Positions 1-7,886 of a stretch of DNA of 22,470 nt are shown one piece after another. The stretch is from NCBI GenBank assembly GCA_002633005.1, contig NMRA01000093.1, forward strand, positions 480,326 through 502,795. The letters are read 5' to 3'. The stretch is from Phoronis australis. Lineage: Eukaryota > Phoronida > Phoronidae. A program made the translations under genes and the position numbers. The stretch's first letter is position 1; the number at the start of each line of letters is the position of its first letter. Below the pieces are notes generated by a model, which saw only the letters and a program-made list of their open reading frames with translations, did not search any database and was not told the origin of the DNA.

Positions 1-73
1 TTTTTTTTATTTTTGGGTCCTGGCCCAAGAGGGGTTTAAACCCCCTGAACCCCCCCTCGTAGATCCGCCACTG
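1..73 (-). mobile_element. hAT-like DNA transposon terminus (cut by window edge)
   Basis: Read on the minus strand from 73, the sequence begins CAGTGGCGGATCTACGAGG and runs into G-rich, then C-rich tracts. CAGTGGCG followed by GATC is a typical start of hAT-superfamily inverted ends in animal genomes (family knowledge). Only one end is inside the window, so neither the 8-bp target duplication nor a partner end can be checked. Confidence 0.35.
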
Positions 74-79
74 AATATA

Positions 80-391
80 CAAGGTACCTAAATTACATGG
101 TTAACGGACTCATAAACACGGTCACGACTCACGTACCTGCAAACACCGTTCAGCTGACTCGCAAACACGGGGACGGACTCTCAAAACACGGACTCATCGG
201 CTCAGTACTCAGCGGTCCGTTAACCGTCTTTCTCCATGAATGTGAGTCCGTGTCCCATGTATTTGGGTGAATGTATCGTGTTTTGTGAGTCCGTTCCCGT
301 GTTTTTGAGTCAGCGAACTGTGTTTGCAGGTACGTGAGTCGTGTTCATGCGTCCGTGACCGGGTTCATGCGCCCGTTAACCATGTACCTTG
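80..391. mobile_element. 312-bp foldback MITE with 5-bp target duplication
   Basis: The left end reads CAAGGTACCTAAATTACATG and the right end, reverse-complemented, reads CAAGGTACATGGTTAACGG, so the ends are inverted repeats; an 8-nt stretch is missing near the right end. ATATA lies directly outside both ends (75-79 and 392-396), a candidate 5-bp target duplication. Each arm is built of short degenerate units around ACGGACTCA and AAACACGG, so the whole element can fold back on itself. It has no coding capacity. A second, right-arm copy lies at 4310-4465, which supports the boundary. The superfamily is not assigned. Confidence 0.75.
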
Positions 392-471
392 ATATACAAG
401 GAGAGACCAAAGATGTAGCTGCGATAGCAAAAGTGTTGGTACCTCGAACCTGGGTGTCTGGGTGTCTGTAT

Positions 472-760
472 GGAGAGAAAATACTGATAAAAGAACAAAC
501 TGGCTCCAAGAAAAAGTGTTCACTGAAAGATAACATTTTTACTCTTTTAAGAATAAAACAGCTTGGTTGAAAAATATAAGTTAAGACAAAAGTCAAAACC
601 ATTTTATTGTGTTTATATCGATTTCAACAAGATATTTGATTCGATAAAAAGAACAAAATTGTTCTACACTAATATCGATAGGTGTTGTTGGGCCACTGTT
701 GAAAAGTCTACAAAGTATGTGTTCAACATCATGAAATTCTTATGCAACATGTGTCTGCTT
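472..760 (+). pseudogene. Non-LTR retrotransposon reverse transcriptase remnant
   Basis: Two adjoining frames together give a recognisable piece of a non-LTR reverse transcriptase. The first (to about 555) carries KEQTGSKKK...KDNIFTLLRIKQ, matching the usual QxGFRxxxSTxDxIFTL block. The second (from about 563) carries VEKY...KPFYCVYIDFNKIFDSIKR, matching the block with the first catalytic aspartate (YIDF; Asp codon 620-622). A frameshift separates them near 555-565. The later FxDD motif, endonuclease and 3' end are absent or beyond recognition. It resembles CR1/L2/RTE-type elements, but the clade is not settled. It is a dead fragment with no start codon of its own. Confidence 0.7.
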
Positions 761-1029
761 GAAAGCTCGGTGTGTATTGCCTTGAGCAAAATCGCACTGC
801 AGGTAGCGCTGTGACGGTCATTTTCTATTGTAAAAGAACCCCTATAATAAGCCTCCTTGAGGCGCTTAGCGCTTTCACAGGAATCTAGGACTATGTGATT
901 CCACCTAGACAAGAATGTTATGCTTGACTAGTGTCCAAAGGAGGCACGGAACAGTTCTCACAGGTGTTTGCCTATCAAAACACATGTTAATGGACTCTTC
1001 ACCCTTTCTTCACTCTGTCAGAAACTGCA
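761..1029. other. No recognisable feature
   Basis: AT-rich sequence downstream of the reverse transcriptase remnant. The first part may be further decayed retrotransposon, but no motif is readable and no gene is seen on either strand. Confidence 0.5.
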
Positions 1030-1570
1030 TGTAAATAAAAAAATTTTGAGTCATTTCACATCACAAGCCCTACAGATGAGCACAGAAACTTTATTCTCTC
1101 TTGTATATTTGACTCTTTCACTCCCAGTGGAAACCAAGCTAGACTAAGAAATATTAAGTAAAAAAATGCAAAATCGGCACCCAAAAACCATCACTTCCCT
1201 GCCTATCGATTCCAAAAATGTGTCAACCAACTTGTTTTTTTTTGCAAATCTGGCTTGTTTGAGGGCTACCTGAAATCGAGGCCAGTTTCTCAGTTGCTAC
1301 ACCGCAATGCACAATTACAACAGGGGGCCACCATCTTGAAGAAGAGTGCAGCTACAGCCGAGAAAGTTGTCTTTTTTATTATCATGTTCACAAATACAAC
1401 AAACCACATTCACTTGGCCTACATACAATACCTAACTAAAAATGCCCCCAAGCCTAGCCTAACCCTAGATTTTAATATTTTGGGAGTGCAAATTGGCCGC
1501 GGCCGCAGCCTAAGTGTTCAGTGCCACCAAAATAGATCCTGGACCACGGTTTGCTCACGGCAATATTGAT
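1030..1570 (+). repeat. Dispersed repeat of unknown class, copy A
   Basis: Aligns by eye with 15118-15665 (copy C) and more weakly with 6400-6765 (copy B). Shared words with copy C in order: TTTTGAGTCATTTCAC, CACAGAAACTTTATTCT, GCCTATCGATTCCA, TTGTTTGAGGGCTACCTGAA, TTTCTCAG, CAACAGGGG, and TTCAGTGCCACCAAA near the end. The spacing is conserved but many substitutions show it is old. No inverted ends, poly(A) tail or coding signal can be seen, so the class is unknown. A NotI-like GCGGCCGC lies at 1497-1504. Confidence 0.6.
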
Positions 1571-2367
1571 AAGATCTAGCCAGGTGCGAATCCAGAATTT
1601 TGAGTTAGGGGGGTCAGAGCACAATATTAGCCAGGATTTTGCCAGTAATTTGCACCCCCGAGCTGCTAAATGGAATTTGGAAGAAATTTAGTGGGGTCAT
1701 GGCCCTCTTGGCCCCATTCTAAGTCACTTCTAGCAAGCCTGCGAGTGTTGCCGGTAAAGAAATCAACATTACTACTTAGTGCTGGACTACAATAAACAAT
1801 CGAAACAAAAATCAAGAAATGAGAAAATAGCAAGGATTTTTTTCGGTAACGTTTTGTTGTTTTATTCTTGCATTTTTAAAATACTCGATTTCAGCTGACA
1901 AGTATTTTACTAGCCGTTACCCGTGCTTACTGGTAGCAGCTAGTGCATCGGTAATGCTGAGAGGAAATAGCTACGACTTCAAGTGAACATTACTGTTCAT
2001 CGTAAGACATAGGGTTATTCCTTGAAGAGACCGTTTTATTCTTTAAATGCATCAATTAGCATTTCTGTCAGATGTAGGCAGGGTGTGCGGCTGTGGGGCT
2101 CTTTCCCCAGGCAGTAAAAATATTTTCCCAGAACATTTGACCCGGTCGTAACATAATGTACAGGAATCAGTTATTCTTTAAAGTGAAAACTAAAGAATCA
2201 TTAAAAATACTGCCATTGTACCAAGTATACAATTTATTTACAAAAGTCACATCATAAATGTACATACTAAGGTAGAAAGCCAGGTAGCTGTGTCATGACC
2301 TCCGTTAGACAACGAAACTTCATACAACCCGGGCAGCTCAGTTCGTCACCTCATCGTGAAACTTATA
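1571..2367. other. Intergenic; possible degenerate hAT-like fragment at 1580-1740
   Basis: From 1585 the sequence GGTGCGAATCCAGAATTTTG followed by TTAGGGGGGTC recalls the GCGGATCCAG... start of hAT-like elements, but boundaries cannot be drawn. The rest (1741-2367) is AT-rich with no readable gene, RNA or repeat. Confidence 0.3.
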
Positions 2368-2430
2368 TCAACATGTTGAGCTAGATCTAAATTGATACAA
2401 ACTAGGTCGTATTTCTGGTGGCATTCTCCT
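2368..2430 (-). mobile_element. Lone terminal fragment of the TTAA-flanked transposon family
   Basis: Read on the minus strand from 2430 this is AGGAGAATGCCACC, then ...CTAGTTTGTATCAATTTAGAT. It matches the left ends at 10929, 19478 and 20625; the closest match is the 19478 copy. TTAA (2431-2434) sits directly outside, as in the longer copies. A perfect palindrome TCAACATGTTGA (2368-2379) occupies the position of the subterminal hairpin of the other copies, with a different sequence. Beyond it the homology fades, and no second end is found to the left. Confidence 0.65.
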
Positions 2431-2434
2431 TTAA

Positions 2435-2460
2435 GTGTGTGTGTGTGTCTGTGCGCGCGC
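2435..2460. repeat. GT/GC dinucleotide tract
   Basis: Alternating purine-pyrimidine run (GT)n then GCGCGCGC, 26 bp, directly next to the TTAA of the transposon end. Sequences of this kind can adopt Z-DNA; it is a simple repeat. Confidence 0.85.
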
Positions 2461-2559
2461 TTATGAATGCATGATGTTTTGTCTAAGCATACATTTTCCT
2501 TGATGTAATCAAATCTTACTCAGTAAACTGATTTCTAGGGACAAAAATTGATTTATTGC

Positions 2560-2640
2560 ACATTGCCGTGGAGAGGGGGACACCCTGAATGGGTTACCAA
2601 ATTTGGCCTCACGTATTGAAAACTTCTAGCTACGCCAGTG
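2560..2640 (-). mobile_element. hAT-like transposon terminus
   Basis: On the minus strand from 2640 the sequence reads CACTGGCGTAGCTAGAAG and continues with sequence of the kind found just inside hAT-like ends (CAGTGGCGTAGC is a common start in animals). The outer base run differs by one base from the usual CAGTGG. No partner end or 8-bp duplication was found, so this is probably a truncated or decayed copy. The inner limit is approximate. Confidence 0.35.
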
Positions 2641-3202
2641 ATGCTTTCTTCAACGAATTCTGCGACCATGATTACAGTGTCTAATCAACCGGTCGATTTT
2701 CATTACTTTAAAAACGCCGTGCTTCGTAGCCGCAGCACTTATGGCATGCGCCTATCCCGGGAACGAGATTCGGGTTTTGGCCAATTTTATTTGAAGGAAT
2801 ACACTCAAGGTCAGTTTGTTGTAATTCTTCTTCAAATCTGTTCATGGTGTTCTTTTNGAATACAGTCAAGGTCAGTTTGTTGTAATTCTTCTTCAAATCT
2901 GTTCATGGTGTTCTTTTCAGGTCTTTCTCTGCGCTCTGTTTATCACTGGCTTAAGGACCCTTCGCACAGAAGAAATAGACCATGGTTTGAATGATGCAGA
3001 TGTTGAGGATTTTATGCGATCTGTTGACGACACTGATACTGGAGAGGGTGAAGAGGAACGTAGCACGGACATACACGCAGACACTGATATACTTGAGCGT
3101 TGCCACTCGAGGAGGGTTATTTTCAATTACGTGACGCGTGAAGGGAAACGCTACAAGCTTGACAGGCCCGTGATGGGATTCAAATGCAAACTTCCGGGGT
3201 AG
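2641..3202 (+). CDS. Candidate gene fragment interrupted by an assembly join
   Basis: No family is recognised. From ATG 2641 an open frame runs to the N at 2857, where a 60-nt sequence is repeated. If the extra 61 nt (one copy plus N) are removed, the frame stays open to TAG 3200-3202, about 167 codons. The N-terminal half is polar, a hydrophobic stretch follows (FVVILLQICSWCSFQVFLC), and the C-terminal half is acidic (DADVEDFMRSVDD, GEGEEE) and ends with basic residues. The hydrophobic stretch may be only the translated pyrimidine-rich end of an intron: CAAG|GTCAGT at 2809/2810 and TTCTTTTCAG at 2911-2920 look like a donor and an acceptor (a 50-nt intron once the join is corrected). A further donor-like GTAGGT begins at 3199. 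Under the spliced model the acidic part would be an internal exon 2921-3198 whose phase does not match the upstream frame. Existence, start and structure are all uncertain. Confidence 0.3.
2797..2917. other. Unmerged contig overlap around a single N
   Basis: The 60 nt at 2797-2856 are repeated at 2858-2917 with one mismatch (ACACTC versus ACAGTC), with only the N at 2857 between. This is the signature of two sequence contigs placed end to end without merging their overlap. The real locus probably has one copy. Confidence 0.85.
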
Positions 3203-3359
3203 GTCTATGTTTATGACATTCACAAGTAAATTCCCAGATAAAAACATGCGTGCAGTTTTTTTTTTATTTTGAAGTTGATTAGGCCTGCATTTAGTAAAAT
3301 TACTCGACTTTTAAAATAATTGTATGAATATGATATCGTGGTTGATTGGCAGAAAATTG

Positions 3360-3480
3360 TTACACATACAAAACTATTACACACACAAAACTATTACACA
3401 CACAGAACTATTACACACAAAAAACTATTACACACAAAAACTATTACACACACAAAACTCTTACTCAGACAAAACTATTA
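3360..3480. repeat. 17-bp tandem repeat, seven units
   Basis: Seven units of the type TTACACACACAAAACTA follow one another, with a few substitutions and one unit of 16 bp. The unit length is not a multiple of three, so the open frame across it is not a protein repeat. It is a minisatellite. Confidence 0.9.
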
Positions 3481-3558
3481 TCTCAAAAATAACAAGTGAA
3501 CTTAAAACCAAAGAAATGTAATAACCATGTCAGATACAAGCCTGTTGCCTTATGTTTC

Positions 3559-4308
3559 TAATTCTGGCTTTTTGTGTTGAGAAAGCACTAACCTTTTCCA
3601 GCGTCCTTGCAATTTATGCTTGAGTTGAGATGTCATTAACCAATTGTATAAACATGTTACAATGGATTATTTGAGAAACTGTCAAAATAAATATTGATTA
3701 AGTAATTAGTAGAAATAGTTCCATTCACGCTGCCCAAAATTTGTGCATATGTACTTTTAAAACCAAGGGGTGAAACTTGTTTACATGCATTTTTGACGTC
3801 AAGATCTATTTTTAGATTATGTTTACCTCTTTGGTACTGTGGTCAATGCGCTATAAAGATTCTGGGAATTTCTGAGATCAGATCGTAACAGCCAAGGACA
3901 TGATTAGATAAGATCGTGTGATTTTTATTAACCAATCGTTGAGTAAGTGCATTGTTAAAATTTGGGCAAAGTGGTAAATAGTCAGATGGAATTTGGTAGT
4001 TGAAGCTATAGGACTTCTATACAGAAATTGGAGATGATCACCAACTCATTGATACAATGACGAACAGTCGGTTTGTCACACTGATGGCTCTAAACTTGAC
4101 AACGGACAGTCAGGATCAGGAATTTACTTTCCAGACCTTGCAGGTGACGACAAAGAAAGCTGGATCTCACTGGGTAACACCGTTACACTCTTTCAGACTG
4201 AAATTATCGCCATTCACCAGGCTGTCCAACTGGCAAGGGAGCATGAAGCAGTCCTTGGAAACAAGGAACTCTTCATACTCTCAGACAGCCAAGCAGCTAT
4301 GAAAGCTC
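3559..4308. repeat. Duplicated block, copy 1 (probable haplotype 1)
   Basis: These 750 nt match 4466-5228 (763 nt) closely. The 13-nt length difference is accounted for by a 16-nt insertion in copy 2 (AACAGGGTCATGAGAC after GAGAAAC) and a 3-nt loss (GCTATAAAGATT versus GCTCGGATT). Scattered single-base changes are also present. This copy ends at the N (4309). It lacks the foldback element found at the start of copy 2, so it reads as the unoccupied allele. It includes the first half of an RNase H remnant. Confidence 0.85.
4080..4308 (+). pseudogene. Non-LTR retrotransposon RNase H remnant, 5' half (copy 1)
   Basis: Frame from 4080: TDGSKLDNGQSGSGIYFPD, then a block with FQTEIIAIHQA, then LFILSDSQAAMKA. 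These are the D, E and D catalytic blocks of an RNase H domain of the type found near the 3' end of some non-LTR retrotransposons. The frame has a TGA shortly before the domain (about 12 codons upstream of the TDGSK block) and is cut at the N. It is the same stretch as 5000-5228. Confidence 0.75.
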
Positions 4309-4309
4309 N

Positions 4310-4465
4310 AGTCCGTGTCCCGTGTATTTGGGTGCGTGGATCGTGTTTGGTGAGTCCGTTCCCGTGTTTGTGAGTCAGTGGACGGTGTTTGCAGGTCCGT
4401 GAGTCGTGTTCATGCGTCCGTGCCCGTGTTTATGAGTCCGTTGACCGTGTAGTTTAGGTACCTTG
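4310..4465. mobile_element. Foldback MITE, right arm only
   Basis: Matches the right arm of the element at 80-391: GAGTCCGTTCCCGTGTTTGT, GTGTTTGCAGGTCCGTGAGT, ending TTTAGGTACCTTG at 4465. The reverse complement of the end, CAAGGTACCTAAACTACA, also matches the left end at 80. The left arm is missing because the contig starts at the N. The next bases TAATT occur once at the matching point of copy 1 (3559-3563), which would be the empty site and fits a 5-bp target duplication. Confidence 0.75.
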
Positions 4466-5228
4466 TAATTCTGGCTTTTTGTGTTGAGAAAGCACTAACC
4501 TTTTCCAGCGTCCTTGCAATTCATGCTTGAGTTGAGATGTTATTAGCCAATTGTATAAACATGTTACAATGGATTATTTGAGAAACAACAGGGTCATGAG
4601 ACTGTCAGAATAAATATTGATTAAGTAATTAGTAGAAATAGTTCCATTCACGCTGCCCAAAATTTGTGCATATGTACTTTTAAAACCAAGGGGTGAAACT
4701 TGTTTACATGTATTTTTGACGTCAAGATCTATTTTTAGATTATGTTTACCTCTTTAGTACTGTGGTCAATGCGCTCGGATTCTGGAAATTTCTGAGATCA
4801 GATCGTAACAGCCAAGGACATGATTAGATAAGATCGTGTGATTTTTATTAACCAATCGTTGAATAAGTGCATTGTTAAAATTTGGGCAAAGTGGTAAATA
4901 GTCAGATGGAATTTGGTAGTTGAAGCTATAGGACTTCTATACAGAAATTGGAGATGATCACGAACTCATTGATACAATGACCAACAGTCCGTTTGTTACA
5001 CTGATGGCTCTGAACTTGACAACGGACAGTCAGGATCAGGAATTTACTTTCCAGACCTTGCAGGTGACGACAAAGAAAGCTGGATCTCACTGGGTAACAC
5101 CGTTACACTCTTTCAGACTGAAATTATCGCCATTCACCAGGCTGTCCAACTGGCAAGGGAGCATGAAGCAGTCCTTGGAAACAAGGAACTCTTCATACTC
5201 TCAGACAGCCAAGCAGCTATGAAAGCTC
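4466..5228. repeat. Duplicated block, copy 2 (probable haplotype 2)
   Basis: Second copy of 3559-4308, differing by a few percent including one 16-nt insertion. It begins exactly at the outer end of the foldback element and continues without a break into the rest of the retrotransposon remnant (5229 onward). The divergence fits allelic variation in a highly polymorphic animal better than an old duplication. Confidence 0.85.
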
Positions 5229-5757
5229 CAACTAAGACGAAGATCAACTCCTATTGTGTCCTGGCCTGTGTACACGAGCTTAACCACCTACTGTATCAGC
5301 TAGTAGAACTGTTCATGTGAATTGGGTTAAAGCCCATGTTGGCATTACGGTAACGAAGCTGCTGACAAACTTGCAAAAGAAAAAGTGCACCCTGTTTTGT
5401 ACCAGAACCTTGCATACCAGTTGCCTATACGTGCTGCACAGCAAAGGTAACACACTGGGTGCACAAACTGTCCGTGGATACATGGAGAAAGCTCTCTGTC
5501 TGCAGACAAACCAAACAACTTTTTCCTAGTACTATTGAACTAAAAAGTTCAAAGAAGCTGTTATCTTTAGATAAGATTGCTATAAGGCAGCTGATCCAGG
5601 TTATTACTGGACACTGCAATCTAGCTCGGCACCGTAACATCACAGGCCTCATGGCATGTTCATTGGGTCCCAACAGTGGCTTGGAGGCCGAGACTCCTCA
5701 ACATCTGGTAGAGATTTGCCCTGCCCACGATAGACACCGTAAATCTACTACTTGATG
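5000..5757 (+). pseudogene. Non-LTR retrotransposon 3' end: RNase H and C-terminal domain, decayed
   Basis: The RNase H domain reads TDGSK (first Asp 5003-5005), FQTEII (Glu 5120-5122) and LSDSQAA (Asp 5204-5206). It continues in another frame with VNWVKAHVGIT (His 5335-5337), and in a third with NEAADKLAKEK (Asp 5364-5366). At least two frameshifts (near 5295 and 5350) and an in-frame TGA break it. After about 200 nt a C-terminal block follows: IRQLIQVITGHCNLARHR, then GLEAETPQHLVEICPAHD. This matches the segment after RNase H in these elements (LxTGHxxLxxHLxxxGL...ETxxHLLxxCP) with most of its zinc-binding cysteines lost. RT and endonuclease are absent upstream, so the copy is 5'-truncated or rearranged. 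Confidence 0.8.
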
Positions 5758-6399
5758 GATACATAACCTGCCTGGTTAACATTGTTAGTTCATACACGTT
5801 AAATAATCTTTCTGTTTCTCTGAAACAAACAGGCAGATTAGAAGATTTTACCCATGAGGAATCCGATGATGTCACATCCCCATGAGTCATAACCAGGTGA
5901 TTAGTGTAATGGCCCGGCCTTGTGGCCTAAGCACGCATGATGTACTGCAAAAGGCATCAGGCCACCTGCACTTTTTTATAGGACTTCCTACAGCGCACTG
6001 AAGAAATAGTACAACAGAGACATTTCGTGAGATTCTAAAGAGGATCTTGGCAAGGGCAAGGGTTAGGGTTCACTCGACAGTTATTACAGGATTTTGGCTG
6101 CTGACGTACACGGAAGTAGAGATGAATTCTTTCCTCACGACCTCATCAAGAGTCTGAAAAAACATAGGGTTTTGTAGCATTCCCAATAGGCAAGCACTAC
6201 TCGTGATACCTGAAACTTAATTACGCTACGGATTTTTAATCAGTTAATTCACATCGAAAAAGTCGTGGCACTCAAAAACATTACCAAAAACACCAAAATT
6301 TAACACTTTTCTCCCCAAACTGACCACTACCCTGCAAGTGCTAGAAAAAATCTGACTACAGATTCAGAATGCTCGTACTCTAAATTTTAAAAATGTAGT
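5758..6399. other. No recognisable feature
   Basis: Mixed-composition sequence after the retrotransposon remnant; its first part may be that element's 3' untranslated region. No gene, RNA or clear repeat is readable on either strand. Confidence 0.5.
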
Positions 6400-6765
6400 C
6401 ATAGTATGCCCCTTATCAGCTAATTATGTGGCAATTTTGATCTGTTTGACAGCCACCTGAAATGGCACCAGGTTTCTCAGACAGAAAGCGACACGGGTTG
6501 AAAGCAAACTACAGCCACCATTTTTCATCAAAAGTAGGCCATGACTAAAAAAAACTCGGCTTTTCTCGCTCAAAAGCAAGAAAATCACTTTCATTGAAAT
6601 TATTTTCATCGCATTCCACACTTGAAAAGAGCCGCCAAACCTGACACACGCCCTTTACATAAATTCTAGGCACTAGCACAAGTAAACGTCCCCTGGCTGC
6701 AGCCTAACTGTTCAGTGCTACCTTAACGAACAGAAAGTTAATCAAGAGCTTGTTACTTGTATCAT
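6400..6765 (+). repeat. Dispersed repeat of unknown class, copy B
   Basis: Diverged relative of 1030-1570 and 15118-15665. Shared landmarks in the same order are TCTGTTTGACAGCCACCTGAAATGG (first 20 nt sufficient to align), GGTTTCTCAGACAG, ACAGCCACCATTTTTCATC and GCAGCCTAACTGTTCAGTGC. Identity is lower than between A and C. Confidence 0.45.
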
Positions 6766-7198
6766 TGGTTGTAAGAAACTACCTGCAAGCGTTGCGCCAG
6801 CAAGAAGAATCGTGGGTAGAAGAAAATGCCTACAAGTGCTGTGTCACGAAGAACCGTGGCCAGCAAGTATAGTGCTGCAATACAGTGCGTGCTAGTTCTA
6901 GGATCTACCAAAACGACTGTCACCCAAAAAGTGTCTAATCCTTCGACTTGGATAGCAGATAAGTCATTTGGTTATTTTGGGTTAATTAAGTGAAATTATG
7001 CTTACAGAGGGCACTAGCGTGGTTGTTCTAATTCATTGTTAGTGTACTTAATTAACATCAGGTTTCACTTGTTTTAATTAGCGGTTAATTGTATAATAAA
7101 TTCAAGACGATTGTTCGCGTGGTCTCAAAATTTTCAGACCCTTATCATAAACAATATCTAACTACAATAAGCACCAGGGCAATTGCTGACAGACACAG
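6766..7198. other. Intergenic with an AT-rich inverted repeat
   Basis: GTTAATTAAGT (6981-6991) and ACTTAATTAAC (7046-7056) are perfect 11-bp inverted repeats, and further TTAATTA/TAATTA words lie nearby. This may be a small decayed MITE, but no target duplication was found. Nothing else is readable. Confidence 0.3.
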
Positions 7199-7207
7199 CA
7201 GATCCAT

Positions 7208-7310
7208 ACTTTAAAATTAGCGCGTAAGTAAATAACGACATATCTATCCAACGTTTCGGTTTATTACTCTAAACCATTGTCAAGGAAACAGTTCACAGGC
7301 TCAAAACAGG
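7208..7310 (-). repeat. Inverted upstream pseudo-LTR of the Penelope-like element
   Basis: Reverse complement of 7738-7840, with mismatches only near the outer end (GCGCGTAAG versus GCCCGTAAG, and AATAACGAC versus AATATCGAC). The outermost ACT overlaps the end of the target duplication. Confidence 0.9.
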
Positions 7311-7346
7311 CTCAAACCTGTAAGCAGATTTTTGTTATTGTCGAGA

Positions 7347-7669
7347 CTGAAAACACCGTTGAGTAATTCTCAAAGAAGTCATGTTGTGTACCAACTCAAC
7401 TGTAGTGACTGTGAACAGTTTTACATTGGAATGACGAACAGGATTCTTAGCATCAGATACAAAAATAACACTGTAAAGACACACACAGTGCTAATCTCAA
7501 TAATTCTCTGACAACTGGTCACACTATAGATTGCTCTGGTGTTCAGATCCTAGACAAGGATAATGCCACCCTGAGGCTCCTCATAAAGGAGGCTATGCAT
7601 ATACGGTTGAATCATGCTGAGCGTTACCTCAATAGAAACATTGGTTCATTTGAGCTCCAACCGTTTTGA
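7347..7669 (+). pseudogene. Penelope-like GIY-YIG endonuclease remnant
   Basis: The frame from 7347 reads KTPLSNSQRSHVVYQLNCSD, then CEQFYIGMTNRILSIRY. VVYxLxC..C...YIGxTxRxLxxR is the start of the GIY-YIG nuclease of Penelope-like elements, with the tyrosine pair and the glycine present. The middle is damaged: a frameshift or deletion removes the histidine segment near 7470-7500. A second frame resumes with VQILDKDNATLRLLIKEAMH, then a segment with ERYLNRNIGSFELQP, ending at TGA 7667-7669, which matches the usual KEAIHI...LNRDxGxxLPP ending. The reverse transcriptase domain is lost through 5' truncation. Not functional. Confidence 0.8.
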
Positions 7670-7737
7670 TTTCTGGTCTCTCACCCTCACAATGCATTTT
7701 GACGTGTATCTTTCCAGTCTCTTCTTTACCAGTGTCA

Positions 7738-7840
7738 CCTGTTTTGAGCCTGTGAACTGTTTCCTTGACAATGGTTTAGAGTAATAAACCGAAACGTTGG
7801 ATAGATATGTCGATATTTACTTACGGGCTAATTTTAAAGT
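7738..7840 (+). repeat. Downstream pseudo-LTR of the Penelope-like element
   Basis: Starts 68 nt after the endonuclease stop codon and contains a hammerhead-like core, ACCGAAACGTTGG, as in many Penelope-like pseudo-LTRs. Followed by a 34-nt tail and the target duplication. Confidence 0.85.
7765..7811 (+). ncRNA. Decayed hammerhead-ribozyme-like motif
   Basis: In order: TTGACAA (7765-7771), a hairpin GGTTTA (7773-7778) / TAAACC (7785-7790), GAAAC (7791-7795), and a GTC (7809-7811) that would be the cleavage triplet after a very short helix III. Hammerheads need CUGANGA, helix II, GAAA and UH. Here the first box has C3 to U and G8 to A changes, and helix I is not obvious, so catalysis is unlikely. 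The reverse-complement copy lies in 7208-7310. Hammerheads are a known part of Penelope-like pseudo-LTRs. Confidence 0.45.
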
Positions 7841-7886
7841 TCGTGATTCTGTTCTGGCCTAAATCAAATGTGATCAGATCCATACT

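Larger units (their letters stand above)
7199..7886 (+). mobile_element. Penelope-like retroelement insertion, 5'-truncated, inverted pseudo-LTRs
   Basis: The insertion is bounded by a perfect 12-bp direct repeat CAGATCCATACT (7199-7210 and 7875-7886), the target duplication. Just inside are two 103-bp inverted copies of the same sequence (7208-7310 and 7738-7840) with two mismatches. Between them lies the C-terminal GIY-YIG endonuclease remnant. A tail of 34 nt (7841-7874) separates the right repeat from the target duplication. Penelope-like elements are known for pseudo-LTRs in direct or inverted order, strong 5' truncation and a short 3' extension. The high match between arms and the perfect target duplication suggest a fairly recent insertion of an already truncated copy. 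Confidence 0.88.

Noticed and set aside
3324-3521. Open frame with repeated THK/LLHTQN-like peptides
   Set aside because: It is the translation of a 17-bp tandem repeat, so each unit falls in a different frame. There is no sign of a real protein.
4057-5222. Two identical 81-residue plus-strand frames taken as tandem genes
   Set aside because: They are the wrong frame of the RNase H remnant; the domain motifs (TDGSK, FQTEI, SDSQAA) lie in the next frame, and the doubling is best explained by the assembly join.
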